Assembly: GCA_903912525.1 (NCBI GenBank)
Contig: CAIWHK010000062.1
Location: 1 to 38,202 of the forward strand
Length of the DNA stretch: 38,202 bases
Source: an uncultured bacterium
GTDB taxonomy: Bacteria > Krumholzibacteriota > Krumholzibacteriia > LZORAL124-64-63
Direction of reading: 5' to 3'
The position numbers were made by a program, and so were the translations under genes. Shown here piece by piece: positions 16,868 through 25,329 of this stretch (its first letter is position 1; the number at the start of each line of letters is the position of its first letter). The notes under the pieces are model-generated. The model did not search any database. It was given only the letters and a program-made list of their open reading frames with translations, and had not been told where the DNA came from.

Positions 16868-19048
16868 ATGCCCCGCTGTGTGCTCGTGCTCGCCGCCCTG
16901 CTCCTGGCTGCCACACCGGTCCAGGCGACTCCCCCGGACGCCAGCGGATTCACCCAGATCGGCCGCTGGACGGACGGGCCGGCCGGCGATCTGGCGTTGG
17001 ACGGCACGGTGGCCTGGTACGTCCGCGGCGAGTGCGTGGCGGCCGTCGATCTCTCCGACCCGGCCCACCCCGCGCCGCTGGCCATGATCGACCTCGGCGG
17101 CCATGCCGTCGACATCGCCGCCCGCGACGGCTGGGTGTACGCATTGGTCGAGGGCGAAGTGATCGTCATCGACGGTCGCCGTCCGGGACACCCGCGCGAC
17201 GTGGCGCGGCTCACCGTCTTCGCATCCCAATGGCAGGGCCGCCTCGAGTTGGCCGCAGGCGTGTTGTACTGCGCCGACTGGGAACTCGTGGTTGTCGATG
17301 TTCGCGAGCCGACCCGGCCGCGGGTCGCCTCACGCGTGGACGGCATGTTCGCGCGCGACGTGGCAGCCGGCGGCGGACGCGTCTTCGTCGCCGGGCACTA
17401 CGGCCTGAACGTGCTGGACGCGACCGACCCTCTGGCGCCGACGCTGCTCGAGGTCGTAAACCCGGACGGCGGCTACTCCGAGTTGTGGCGCGTGCAGGTG
17501 CAGGGCGAGGTCCTGTTCATCGAAACGCGCGGATGCCTCGTGGTGCAGTACGGCCTCGGCGACGACGCGACCGGCGGCTGCTATGTCCCGGGTCTTGTCG
17601 CGGCCGCGGCCGTGCACGGCGATGACGTCTACGCCTCATCCTATCCCCTTGCCCGGTACGAATGCCCCGGCTATGAGAACTGGGGCGACGAGGACGCCGT
17701 GACGCGGGTCGCTGATCTCGAGATCGCCGGCGACCTCCTCGTCACGACCGGCGGCGTGGGCGGCCTCACGGTCTGGGACCTGGGCGCAGGCCCCGACCCG
17801 GTGCGCCTGTCCACACTGCCCGCCGGGCCGGGGATTGGCCACCTGTTCGTGGACGGCGATCGCGCGTACGCGGCGTGCGGTTGGTCGGGATTGCAGGTCT
17901 TCGACGTCTCGCAACCGCGACGGCCGCGCGCCCTCGGCTCGTACATCGACGCCCCCACAGTCCCGATCAGGCTCCGTTCCCGGGCCGATTTCGTCGCCGC
18001 GCGCGGCGACCTGGCGCTGCTGGGTGGTCCCCGCGGGCTGCGCCTGATCGACGTCTCGGACGGCGCGTCGCCACGATGGCTGCGCGACATCCGCACCCGG
18101 CCCGACGGTGCGGAGTTGCGTCCGCTGTCGGCGCAGGTCGTCGATGGCGGTTGGCTCGTCTCATATGAACTCGACGCCCCTTCCGAGTACCGGAACGGGT
18201 TCCTCATGGTCCGCCCACAGGAGTCCTGCGAGGTGGCGATCCGCGACGTCGCGCGCCCGTTCGGGCAGGACTTCTTCAACGCCACGAGCGACGGCCGCCT
18301 GCTCTACGCCACCGACGAGGCGGGCGCGTTCCGGGCGTGGCGGGTCACGGCGACCGATGCGCTGGAATGCGTGGGCTCCGTCGCGACAGGCCTGCCCTGG
18401 TGCACAGCCATGACCGTCGCCGACGGCGTCGCCTACCTGGCCGGCTACCGCGAGGTGGCGGTCATCGATGTGCGCGACTCCGCGCACCCGCTCCGCCGCG
18501 GCTCGACCGGCGAGCTGCCCTGGTATTCCAACAACGGCATCACGCGCCTGGCGGCCTATGACCGCATGGTGTTCGCCGATTACGAGTGGGGACTCGGGCT
18601 GGTCGATGCGACCGACCCCGATGCCCCGGTCGCCCGCGAGGGTTACTGGCCGAAGATGTTTCCGGCGGCCCTCGCCGCAGGCCCGGGCGAGGCGTACATC
18701 GTCTACCCGGGCGGCGGACTCAATGTGCTGCGCGCGCACCGCGCCGCCTCGCCTGCACCGATCGCCGCGCCGGCATTCGCCGGCCTGGCGGTGGCCCCGA
18801 ATCCCTGCAACCCGCGCACGACGATCTCGTTCACCATGGCGATGGAAGGCCCGGCGCGGGTCACGGTGCACGATGCCCGGGGACGGCTGGTGCGCTGCCT
18901 GTTCGACGGCCGGCTCGACGCCGGCCCGCAGTCGCTGCGCTGGTCCGGCGAGGACGATGGCGGGCGCGCGGTGGCGTCGGGCGTCTACCTCGTGCGGACG
19001 GCAACGGCCAGCGGTGACCGAGTCGCCCACGTAACCGTGACGAGATGA
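16868..19048 (+). CDS. Exported LVIVD-repeat beta-propeller protein with FlgD-type sorting tail
   Basis: 726 residues from ATG 16868, chosen because a signal peptide (MPRCVLVLAALLLAATPVQA) begins there; an AAGGG lies about 11 bases upstream. The body has many repeats of the form 'G.LVVVDV.EPTRPRVASRV', 'GLQVFDVSQPRRPRALGSY', 'GLRLIDVSDGASPRWL', typical of LVIVD repeats that build propellers in surface proteins. The last ~85 residues are a FlgD-Ig-like sorting domain (APNPCNPRTTISF ... GRLVRCLFDG ... WSGEDDGGRAVASGVYLVR). NPCNP replaces the more usual NPFNP. Likely secreted or surface-attached; function unknown. The next gene begins 70 bases on and has the same kind of tail. Confidence 0.85.
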   Translation: MPRCVLVLAALLLAATPVQATPPDASGFTQIGRWTDGPAGDLALDGTVAWYVRGECVAAVDLSDPAHPAPLAMIDLGGHAVDIAARDGWVYALVEGEVIVIDGRRPGHPRDVARLTVFASQWQGRLELAAGVLYCADWELVVVDVREPTRPRVASRVDGMFARDVAAGGGRVFVAGHYGLNVLDATDPLAPTLLEVVNPDGGYSELWRVQVQGEVLFIETRGCLVVQYGLGDDATGGCYVPGLVAAAAVHGDDVYASSYPLARYECPGYENWGDEDAVTRVADLEIAGDLLVTTGGVGGLTVWDLGAGPDPVRLSTLPAGPGIGHLFVDGDRAYAACGWSGLQVFDVSQPRRPRALGSYIDAPTVPIRLRSRADFVAARGDLALLGGPRGLRLIDVSDGASPRWLRDIRTRPDGAELRPLSAQVVDGGWLVSYELDAPSEYRNGFLMVRPQESCEVAIRDVARPFGQDFFNATSDGRLLYATDEAGAFRAWRVTATDALECVGSVATGLPWCTAMTVADGVAYLAGYREVAVIDVRDSAHPLRRGSTGELPWYSNNGITRLAAYDRMVFADYEWGLGLVDATDPDAPVAREGYWPKMFPAALAAGPGEAYIVYPGGGLNVLRAHRAASPAPIAAPAFAGLAVAPNPCNPRTTISFTMAMEGPARVTVHDARGRLVRCLFDGRLDAGPQSLRWSGEDDGGRAVASGVYLVRTATASGDRVAHVTVTR

Positions 19049-19118
19049 CATCATGACCCCAGCCCGGCGACAATTGTCGATCAGCCGTACTGGACCGCAG
19101 GCCCGAGGGAGGAATGCG

Positions 19119-20390
19119 ATGAGAATCAATCCGGGTGTCGTACTGGTGTGCATGCTGGTGGCTTCGACCGCAATGGCACAGGACATGGTGTACCTTGAAA
19201 TCACCGGGTCCTGGACGCCGGCCAACTTCCACGTGGAATCCACCGGCCCGAGCATGGGCGCGCGCGGCATCCCCCAGGAAAACGACGACATGGTGTTCGG
19301 CGTGGCGCCCTCCGCCGGGTCCACGACCTTTACGCTGCTGGTCGACACCAGCACCGTCCAGTACTTCCCCGTGGGCTACCAGGGCGCAACGCATCCCTGG
19401 TACGGCTACAACGGGGTCCGGCTGGTCGGCACGCACCGCTTCGGCACGGCATGGTGGACGACCAGCAGCATCCTCACGGGGCTGATCGGTCCCGGCGGCG
19501 CGCGCGCCGCACTCTGGACGAACAAGGACCTCCGCACGGCCGACCCAACGCTTCTTTCGATTCGCATGTTCGGACACTGGAGCGGCTACACCGCCGACCT
19601 GTTCGTCGGCATCAGGACCAACACGACGATCTACGAGAGCTTCATGCTCGCGGAATATTACAATGGCGAGCACTTGTTCTCGGAATCGAATGCCGCCGTC
19701 TCGATCCTGGCGGTCGATGTCGATGTCAAGCCCGGGAGCGACGACAACACCGTGGGGTGCGGTGGCGGCCACGGCGTCATTCCGGTCGCCATCCGGACCA
19801 CGCCGCAGTTCAACGCGCTGGATATCGATGTCGCGACGGTCCGCTTCGGGCCGGGCCAGGCCGTTGAAGTCCATCGCACCGGACCGGCGCACCGGGACAG
19901 CCGTCGCGACGACCATCGCGACGACCATGGGCGACACGAACAGGACATCGACGGCGACGGCGACCTCGACCTGGTCCTCCACTTCGCGCGCGACGCCGCC
20001 GGCATCGTCTGCGGCGATACCGAAGTGACGCTGGTCGGCGCCACCACCGCCGGCAGGCGCATCCGCGGCGCCTGCGCGATCGACACCACCCTGCGCGACG
20101 AACCGGCCGTGGCCCCACGCGACGACATCGCCGTGTCGCCGAACCCGTTCAACCCGACGACAAGCATCTCCTTCGCCTGCGAGGCGCCCCAGCGGGTCAA
20201 GGTGGGGATCTACGACCTGGGCGGCCGCCTGCTGGCGACCCTGGCCGACGATGACTTCGACGCCGGCCCGCACTCCGTGGAGTGGCGCGGCCAGGACCAG
20301 GCCGGCCGGCCGGTCTCCTCGGGCGTGTACCTGGTGCGCGTGGAACTGGGTGACCGGGTCGAACTGCGCCGGGCGGCGCTGATGAAGTAG
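19119..20390 (+). CDS. Exported protein with a 'VKPGS...IPVAI' module, acidic DxDGD loop and FlgD-type sorting tail
   Basis: 423 residues from ATG 19119, with GAGGGAGG six bases upstream; the signal peptide ends at STAMAQ. Residues ~20-200 are an unrecognised domain rich in aromatic and Thr residues. Then follows a module seen in many secreted bacterial proteins: DVDVKPGSDDN, GVIPVAI, VRFGPGQA, ending in a Ca-binding-like DIDGDGDLDLVLHF. Within it is a His/Asp/Arg-rich stretch (HRDSRRDDHRDDHGRHEQ) encoded partly by a 12-bp tandem duplication, TCGCGACGACCA, at 19904-19927. The C-terminus is a sorting domain (NPFNPTTSISF ... GGRLLATLADD ... WRGQDQAGRPVSSGVYLVR). Probably a surface or secreted protein; function unknown. 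Confidence 0.82.
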   Translation: MRINPGVVLVCMLVASTAMAQDMVYLEITGSWTPANFHVESTGPSMGARGIPQENDDMVFGVAPSAGSTTFTLLVDTSTVQYFPVGYQGATHPWYGYNGVRLVGTHRFGTAWWTTSSILTGLIGPGGARAALWTNKDLRTADPTLLSIRMFGHWSGYTADLFVGIRTNTTIYESFMLAEYYNGEHLFSESNAAVSILAVDVDVKPGSDDNTVGCGGGHGVIPVAIRTTPQFNALDIDVATVRFGPGQAVEVHRTGPAHRDSRRDDHRDDHGRHEQDIDGDGDLDLVLHFARDAAGIVCGDTEVTLVGATTAGRRIRGACAIDTTLRDEPAVAPRDDIAVSPNPFNPTTSISFACEAPQRVKVGIYDLGGRLLATLADDDFDAGPHSVEWRGQDQAGRPVSSGVYLVRVELGDRVELRRAALMK

Positions 20391-20412
20391 CAGGGACCGC
20401 CATGGGGCGGGC

Positions 20413-20434
20413 GGACTTGCGCCGGCGCAAGTGA
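20413..20434. repeat. Recurrent perfect palindrome, copy 3
   Basis: The core ACTTGCGCCGGCGCAAGT (20415-20432) is identical to copy 1 at 3241-3258, and both share the two preceding G bases. It lies 23 bases after the stop of the plus-strand gene and 37 bases from the end of the convergent minus-strand gene. Confidence 0.8.
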
Positions 20435-20470
20435 CGATCGCGCCGGCCGAGGATTTCGGACGGCGCCCGC

Positions 20471-21211
20471 CTACCCCAAGCCCAGGCTGGGCGCGACGTG
20501 CCACACCAGGTAGAACGCGATGCGCAGCGTGACGACCGCCAGGAAGCCGGCGTTGCGGAACACCGCCACCTGCGCGGCATTGGCGAGATAGTCCAGCGCG
20601 AACACCAGCACGCCCACGCCGCCCAGCGCGCGCATCGACGGCGTCAGGTCCTGCGTCAGCGGCTCGATGGCCGCGCAGAGCAGGCCGGCTATCCAGAACG
20701 CGCGCGCCTCGTGTCGGCCGCGCCATAGGCTGCGCGACAGCAGCCAGGACAGTAGCCAAGTCAGCAGCGGGATCGGCACCAGGTAGTAGATCACGCAGAC
20801 GATGATCGCCCCGCCCGGGTAGATGAGCAGCGAGGCCGGGAACGGGAGGTGGATGGACGGCAGGCCATGGCCGCGCGCCAGCGGTTGCGACCAGCCGAAG
20901 CCCCAGTCCGAGCCCAGCATCGCCAGGCCCAGCATGAGGCCGATGATCAGCGGCGCCAGGAAGCGGTGCCGGTGCGGGACGCGCGCGTCGAGCAGGTCGG
21001 GAATCCCCGCGCGCCGCGACATCCACACGCCGCCCAGGCCGGCCACGAGCACCGCGCCCAGGAACGGCCAGGCGAACACCGCGGCCTGCGCCGGGCTGCG
21101 GAACGCCGGCGACCCGCCCATGATCACGAGCTTGATCGCCACGAGCCACGCCACCAGGAGCAGGAACGCGCCATAGGTGCGGGACAGCCTGGCTGCGGGA
21201 ACGGGGAACAT
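20471..21211 (-). CDS. Polytopic inner-membrane protein, distantly like CPBP (CAAX protease/bacteriocin-processing) proteins
   Basis: 246 residues from ATG at 21211, with a weak AGGTG upstream. Six to eight hydrophobic helices can be drawn. The C-terminal FRNAGFLAVVTLRIAFYLVWHVAPSLGLG resembles the 'R..FYL.WHv' end of CPBP-type membrane proteins, but the catalytic EExxxR motif is absent: the place reads CAAIEPLTQD. It is therefore either a non-catalytic relative or an unrelated membrane protein. It starts 64 bases after the MAF-like gene on the same strand and may be co-transcribed with it. Confidence 0.7.
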   Translation of the reverse strand: MFPVPAARLSRTYGAFLLLVAWLVAIKLVIMGGSPAFRSPAQAAVFAWPFLGAVLVAGLGGVWMSRRAGIPDLLDARVPHRHRFLAPLIIGLMLGLAMLGSDWGFGWSQPLARGHGLPSIHLPFPASLLIYPGGAIIVCVIYYLVPIPLLTWLLSWLLSRSLWRGRHEARAFWIAGLLCAAIEPLTQDLTPSMRALGGVGVLVFALDYLANAAQVAVFRNAGFLAVVTLRIAFYLVWHVAPSLGLG

Positions 21212-21275
21212 CGATCACCTGCGCGGGGTCGGCGGAACGGTCAGGAGCAGGCGGCAGGCGCCGCCGTAACCCTTC

Positions 21276-23180
21276 CTACGCCCACGGCAGGCTGAGGTTT
21301 CCCTCGGGATCGCCGGTCGTGACCGACGCGACCACCTTCGGCAGGTCGCGGGCCGGCTCGGCGGGCACGGATGCTTCGGGCAGCGCGGCCGGCAGCAACG
21401 GACCGTAGAGTTCCGCCAACTCGCGCGCCCCCTCGATCACCAGCTTGCTGATCGCCCGGCTCTGGCGCAGCGACCACCGCGTCGAGGCCACCTTGTCCGA
21501 GGCATTGGGCCGCGTGGCGCCCTCGCGCGCCAGGGCCAGCGACCTTTCGCCGACAAGCGTGTTCAGCAGGCGCGTGGATCGCGTCAGTTCGCCCAACTTC
21601 GCCTCGGCCTCGCCCAGCCGCGGCAGCAGCGCGTCGAAGGCTGCATAGCGCCGCGCTTCCATCTCCTTCGAGGCCCGCGCCGCCAGGCGTTCGGCCGTGG
21701 TCGCCGCAGCGGCGGCCTCGGCGACGACCTGCAGCTCGGTGCCGACCTCACGCCACAACGCATCGACGTCCGGCGGCACGGCTGCGCCGAGCACGCGCTC
21801 GATGGTCGCGCCGACGTCGATGGGCGCCGGCTGCGCCCGACGTCGCCAGTCGTCCAGCGTCACTTCGCGGAAGCCGTGGATGCGCGCGCCGCCGCCGGTG
21901 GCGTTGATCAACTGGCGTCCCTGGGCCCAGGTCTCGGCCGCACACTCGAACCACAGGCGGAACGAATTGAACACGGGCCGCGTTACCACGCGCTCGCCGC
22001 CGCCCCAGGCCGCCGCGTCGATGACGTTCCAGTGCCCGGTGACTTCTTCGCGGTCCTCCATCCAGTGGTAGACGCGGCCGGTCGCCGCGTCGTAGCGCAC
22101 GCGCCGCGTGCCCTGCACCGTGTGGCCCGCGTGCGTGCGGCCATCGGTCAGCGCCAGGTCCATGCCCGTCAGCACCAGTGGGTCGCAGCCCAGGTGGTGC
22201 AAGGCCGCAAACGCAGTGCAGGCCACGCTGCCGCCGCTCGGCAGCTGATGGCAGCCCCACGCGCGCTGCAGCCAGTCGCCCGCCGCGCAGCCGCGCGGGG
22301 CGAAGGCCAGCCGCCGGCCGACGGGCACCGCGAAGTGCGCCGGGTTGCCCACCGGCCCGGGCAGCAGCGTCATGCGATCCAGGTTTGGCACGCCGGCGAA
22401 GTGCGCGCTCAGGTCGTGGCCCTCGATCGCCACGACGAAGTCCGGCGTGATGCCGGCGCGCCCGAGCGCCGGCAGCGCGGTACTCACCGCGCAGATGACC
22501 GCGTGCCCCTGCAGGGCGCGCAACGTGTCCAGGCTGCCGTCCAGCGACGGACCGGCGCCCACCAGCACGCCGGCGTGACCGGCAAAGGCGCCGGCCAGCG
22601 CGTCCAGCGGCGCCATCGTCGCGATGTGCGGCAGGTTCTCGGCAAGGTGCCTGATCCACCGGGAGGCCGTGTAGTTGAACGTCGTACTGAGCAGTTCAGC
22701 GTCCGCGCGCGCCTGCTTGACCGCCTCGACGAAGCGCGTGAACGCATCGGCGTAGTCCTGGCGCAGCGCCGGCACCGCACCGGCCACCAGGCGGCACGTC
22801 TGCAGGTCGTTGCGCGCGGCGGCGAATCCCATCACGCCGGCCAGCGTGCCGACGACGGTCACCCCGGCGGGCGGCGTCAGGTCGCCCCGCGCCAGCGCCT
22901 CGCGCGTCTCGGCGCACGGCTCGTAGATGCAGATGGCCGCGGACGTGCGGGCGCGCAGCGATTCGGCGTGCCAGCCCTGCCCGTAGCCGAAGAAGAAGAT
23001 CAGGTCGACGGGGCGATCGTTCAGGAACAGGGCGATTTCACGGTCGGCGACCGCCCGCGGATCGACCGGCGCGGCCAGTTCCCGGCCGCCCCGGGGCAGG
23101 GTGGCCGTGGCCGGCCCTGTCGCCGGCGCCTCATCGGCTGCGTCCAGGGTGCCGGTCGCCGTATTCCGCAAATCGTCCAA
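21276..23180 (-). CDS. MAF/DUF115-type protein (6-hydroxymethylpterin pyrophosphokinase MptE-like domain)
   Basis: About 634 residues. TTG at 23180 is chosen because GGGAG lies six bases upstream; a GTG at 23264 would add 28 residues but has no binding site. The central part has the family hallmarks: GHAGVLVGAGPSLDGSLDTL near residue 205, then ICAVSTALPALGRAGITPDFVVAIEGHD, and GSVACTAFAALHHLGCDPLVLTGMDLAL. In flagellated bacteria these Rossmann-like proteins (motility-associated factors) transfer nonulosonic acids to flagellin; archaeal MptE makes a pterin precursor. No flagellin or sugar-biosynthesis gene lies here, so the acceptor is unknown and a surface-glycosylation role is inference. 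The C-terminal 180 residues are helical and Ala/Arg/Glu-rich. Confidence 0.75.
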   Translation of the reverse strand: MDDLRNTATGTLDAADEAPATGPATATLPRGGRELAAPVDPRAVADREIALFLNDRPVDLIFFFGYGQGWHAESLRARTSAAICIYEPCAETREALARGDLTPPAGVTVVGTLAGVMGFAAARNDLQTCRLVAGAVPALRQDYADAFTRFVEAVKQARADAELLSTTFNYTASRWIRHLAENLPHIATMAPLDALAGAFAGHAGVLVGAGPSLDGSLDTLRALQGHAVICAVSTALPALGRAGITPDFVVAIEGHDLSAHFAGVPNLDRMTLLPGPVGNPAHFAVPVGRRLAFAPRGCAAGDWLQRAWGCHQLPSGGSVACTAFAALHHLGCDPLVLTGMDLALTDGRTHAGHTVQGTRRVRYDAATGRVYHWMEDREEVTGHWNVIDAAAWGGGERVVTRPVFNSFRLWFECAAETWAQGRQLINATGGGARIHGFREVTLDDWRRRAQPAPIDVGATIERVLGAAVPPDVDALWREVGTELQVVAEAAAAATTAERLAARASKEMEARRYAAFDALLPRLGEAEAKLGELTRSTRLLNTLVGERSLALAREGATRPNASDKVASTRWSLRQSRAISKLVIEGARELAELYGPLLPAALPEASVPAEPARDLPKVVASVTTGDPEGNLSLPWA

Positions 23181-23485
23181 CGTATTCTCCCGCTTGCTGT
23201 TGCCATGACGGGCGGCGACCGGCCGGTTCCGGTCGCTTTCAGCGCCCGCCCCCGCCGGGATCACACCCGGGACAGCGCCGAAGCGCCACCTTCGCGAGCT
23301 TGCAACCGGCGTACCCGGATCGCCGCGCGGGGCGTCCCGCAGTTGCCGTCGCTGCCTGCCGGGCGTACGGTGGGTGCATGGAATGTCGATACCCGCGGAC
23401 CGGCAGCCGGGAGATCACCCGGCCATCATGGTCGCGGACACGCAGGACGCGCCGCACCATCGTGCGCGGCGCCGGAGGTGGGGCG
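23181..23485. other. Divergent intergenic region between the MAF-like gene and osmC
   Basis: About 305 bases, GC-rich throughout, with no recognisable -35/-10 pair, OxyR-like site or small gene. A frame extending osmC upstream to 23300 is Arg-rich and lacks domain content. Promoters for both genes must lie here. Confidence 0.4.
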
Positions 23486-23899
23486 ATGAAGAGGACCGCC
23501 AGTGCAGCCTGGTCCGGCAACCTGAAGGCCGGACACGGCCGCTTCAGTGTCGGCAGCGGCGCCATCAAGAACCAGAAGTACGATTTCCGCACGCGCTTCG
23601 AGGACGAGCCGGGTACCAACCCCGAAGAGTTGATCGCGGCGGCGCACGCCGCCTGCTTCAGCATGGCGCTCAGCGCACAGCTCGGCGAGCGCGGCATCAC
23701 GCCCGAGTCGATCGAGACCACGTGCTCGGTGACGTTCGAGGAACTGACGCTCAAGCGCAGCGTGCTGGCCACGCGCATCACGGCGCCCGGCGCCGATCGC
23801 GCGAAGATCGACGAGGCCGCCGCCGCCGCGAAGGCGGGCTGCCCCATCTCGAAGGTGCTGAACCTGGAGATCGCACTGGAACTGGAGTCTGTGGTCTAG
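23486..23899 (+). CDS. osmC: OsmC-type peroxiredoxin
   Basis: 137 residues from ATG 23486, with GGAGG seven bases upstream. It aligns over its full length with E. coli OsmC: AAWSGNLKAGHGRFSVGSG, FRTRFEDEPGTNPEELIAAAHAACFSMALS and KAGCPISKVLNLEI. The two catalytic cysteines are Cys57 (peroxidatic) and Cys119 (resolving); Arg36 and Glu49 match conserved active-site positions. OsmC reduces organic hydroperoxides, with lipoyl-type or other thiol donors, in the cytoplasm. A third Cys at 80 is not part of the usual pair. It is a single-gene unit closed by a strong terminator. Confidence 0.95.
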   Translation: MKRTASAAWSGNLKAGHGRFSVGSGAIKNQKYDFRTRFEDEPGTNPEELIAAAHAACFSMALSAQLGERGITPESIETTCSVTFEELTLKRSVLATRITAPGADRAKIDEAAAAAKAGCPISKVLNLEIALELESVV

Positions 23900-23918
23900 C
23901 ACGACAGGGCCATCAGCA

Positions 23919-23958
23919 GAACAGGCCGCGCTATCGTGAGCGCGGCCTGTTCATTTTT
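23919..23958 (+). terminator. Rho-independent terminator of osmC
   Basis: A 14-bp perfect stem (GAACAGGCCGCGCT 23919-23932 with AGCGCGGCCTGTTC 23939-23952), a six-base loop and ATTTTT at 23953-23958. This is the clearest intrinsic terminator in the window, and it lies between convergent genes. Confidence 0.9.
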
Positions 23959-24003
23959 CCCGCCTGCCGAACACGCTGCGTAGCCGGATGGCTGATCCAT
24001 CGA

Positions 24004-25329
24004 CTACCTGATGTAACCCAGCGACCGCAGCTGCCGCCTGATCTCCTCGTCCACCTTCTCGTCGGTTTCCGCCGGTGCACCGCCCGCCGCCGGGCGCAGC
24101 GCCAGGTACGACGTCACGCGGTTCTTCTCGATGTGCGGCACGCGGCCCTGCCCGGCCGGCGTCAGCGCCTCGGCCAGCACCGCGCCGGGCATATCCTTCG
24201 CCGGCGGCAGGTCCAGCAGCGCCAGCATCGTCGGGCAGATATCCAGCAGCTTCACGTGGCCGAACGTGGCGCCCGGCGTGTAGAGCGGGCTGCGCACCAT
24301 GAAGATGCCCCACTCGGAGTGCTCGGCAGTACCCTTGCCTTCGTCGCGCGGGCCGTAGAATCCGTGGTCCGAAACGATGACCGCCGGCTGGTCGGCGGGG
24401 AACCACGACAACACTTCGCCCACGGCTTCGTCGGCCCAGGCGTAGTACCGGGCGACGATCTCGGTGAACGCGGCGCGTTCGGCCGGGTCACGGTGCCAGT
24501 CCGCGGGCGGAATGGCCAGGTAGTGATAGAACCCGTGGCTGATCATGTCGGGTCCGCGCAGGTAGAAGAAGAACAGGTCCGCCGCACGCTGGTCCTTCAG
24601 CTGCCGAGCCACCGCCAGGTAACCCAGGTCGGCGGCCCAAATGTCGCGCAGCTTCTGCAGCACGTCGGGATACGCCTTCTCCAGCGCGGCGACATCCGCG
24701 CCGTCCGGGAAGAAGCGCGCCAGTTGCGCCGGCGTGAACGACTGCGGGTCGACGCGGCAGGCGACGACCTTGTCGGCCAGCGAATCGGGGGAAACCAGGC
24801 CGGTCAGCGGACGGTTCCGCTCGCGCCCGTACGGCAGGTAGTCGCTGACCATCACGCCTTTGATCGGGCGGGCGGGATAGGTCACCCACATCCCGTTCAC
24901 GAACGTCGTGCGTCCGGCCGCGCCGATGATGTCCCAGATGGCCGGCGCGTGCCAGGCGCTGCCGGTGACCGGCTTCTCCTCGTCGCCCTTGACGAAGTTG
25001 TCGACGCCGTGGACCGAGGGCAGCACGCCGGTGCAGATGCTCGCCCACAGCAGGGGCGATTTCTCGAGCGGATAGAACGACTGCATGCGGCCCGCTGCCG
25101 CCTGCGCGCGGAAGGCCTTCAGGTTGGGCATGCGGCCGTCGGCCAGCAGCGGGTCGAGCAGCTTCCAGTCCGCGGAGTCCAGGCCGATGACGAGCAGCTT
25201 CGCGGGCGCCTTGCCGGCGGCTCCCGGCTTCGCGCCCGAATCCTTCGCGTCCCCGCTGCCGCACCCGCACGCCAGCACCAGCACCGCCAGCGCAAACATT
25301 CCCAGTCCCCGCCGCACCGTTCCCATCAT
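24004..25329 (-). CDS. Lipoprotein alkaline-phosphatase-superfamily phosphodiesterase (type I PDE/NPP-like)
   Basis: 441 residues. ATG at 25329 shares its A with the TGA of the preceding gene and has GGAG five bases upstream, so the two are translationally coupled. The N-terminus is a lipoprotein signal (FALAVLVLACGCGSG, Cys21 or Cys23). AP-superfamily metal and nucleophile sites: GLDSADW (Asp51), KSPLLWASICTG (probable nucleophile Ser91), HG (107-108), DMISHGFYHY, SDHGFYGP and HSEWGIFM. The family cleaves phosphodiesters or transfers phospho-alcohol groups using two metal ions, usually outside the cytoplasm. The protein ends in DEEIRRQLRSLGYIR, nearly repeating the end of the 65-residue protein two genes upstream. 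It is the last gene of a five-gene cluster that begins at 30540. Confidence 0.88.
   Translation of the reverse strand: MMGTVRRGLGMFALAVLVLACGCGSGDAKDSGAKPGAAGKAPAKLLVIGLDSADWKLLDPLLADGRMPNLKAFRAQAAAGRMQSFYPLEKSPLLWASICTGVLPSVHGVDNFVKGDEEKPVTGSAWHAPAIWDIIGAAGRTTFVNGMWVTYPARPIKGVMVSDYLPYGRERNRPLTGLVSPDSLADKVVACRVDPQSFTPAQLARFFPDGADVAALEKAYPDVLQKLRDIWAADLGYLAVARQLKDQRAADLFFFYLRGPDMISHGFYHYLAIPPADWHRDPAERAAFTEIVARYYAWADEAVGEVLSWFPADQPAVIVSDHGFYGPRDEGKGTAEHSEWGIFMVRSPLYTPGATFGHVKLLDICPTMLALLDLPPAKDMPGAVLAEALTPAGQGRVPHIEKNRVTSYLALRPAAGGAPAETDEKVDEEIRRQLRSLGYIR

Noticed and set aside
20471-21211. Active CPBP/CAAX protease
   Set aside because: The needed EExxxR motif is missing, so only a distant resemblance at the C-terminus is claimed.
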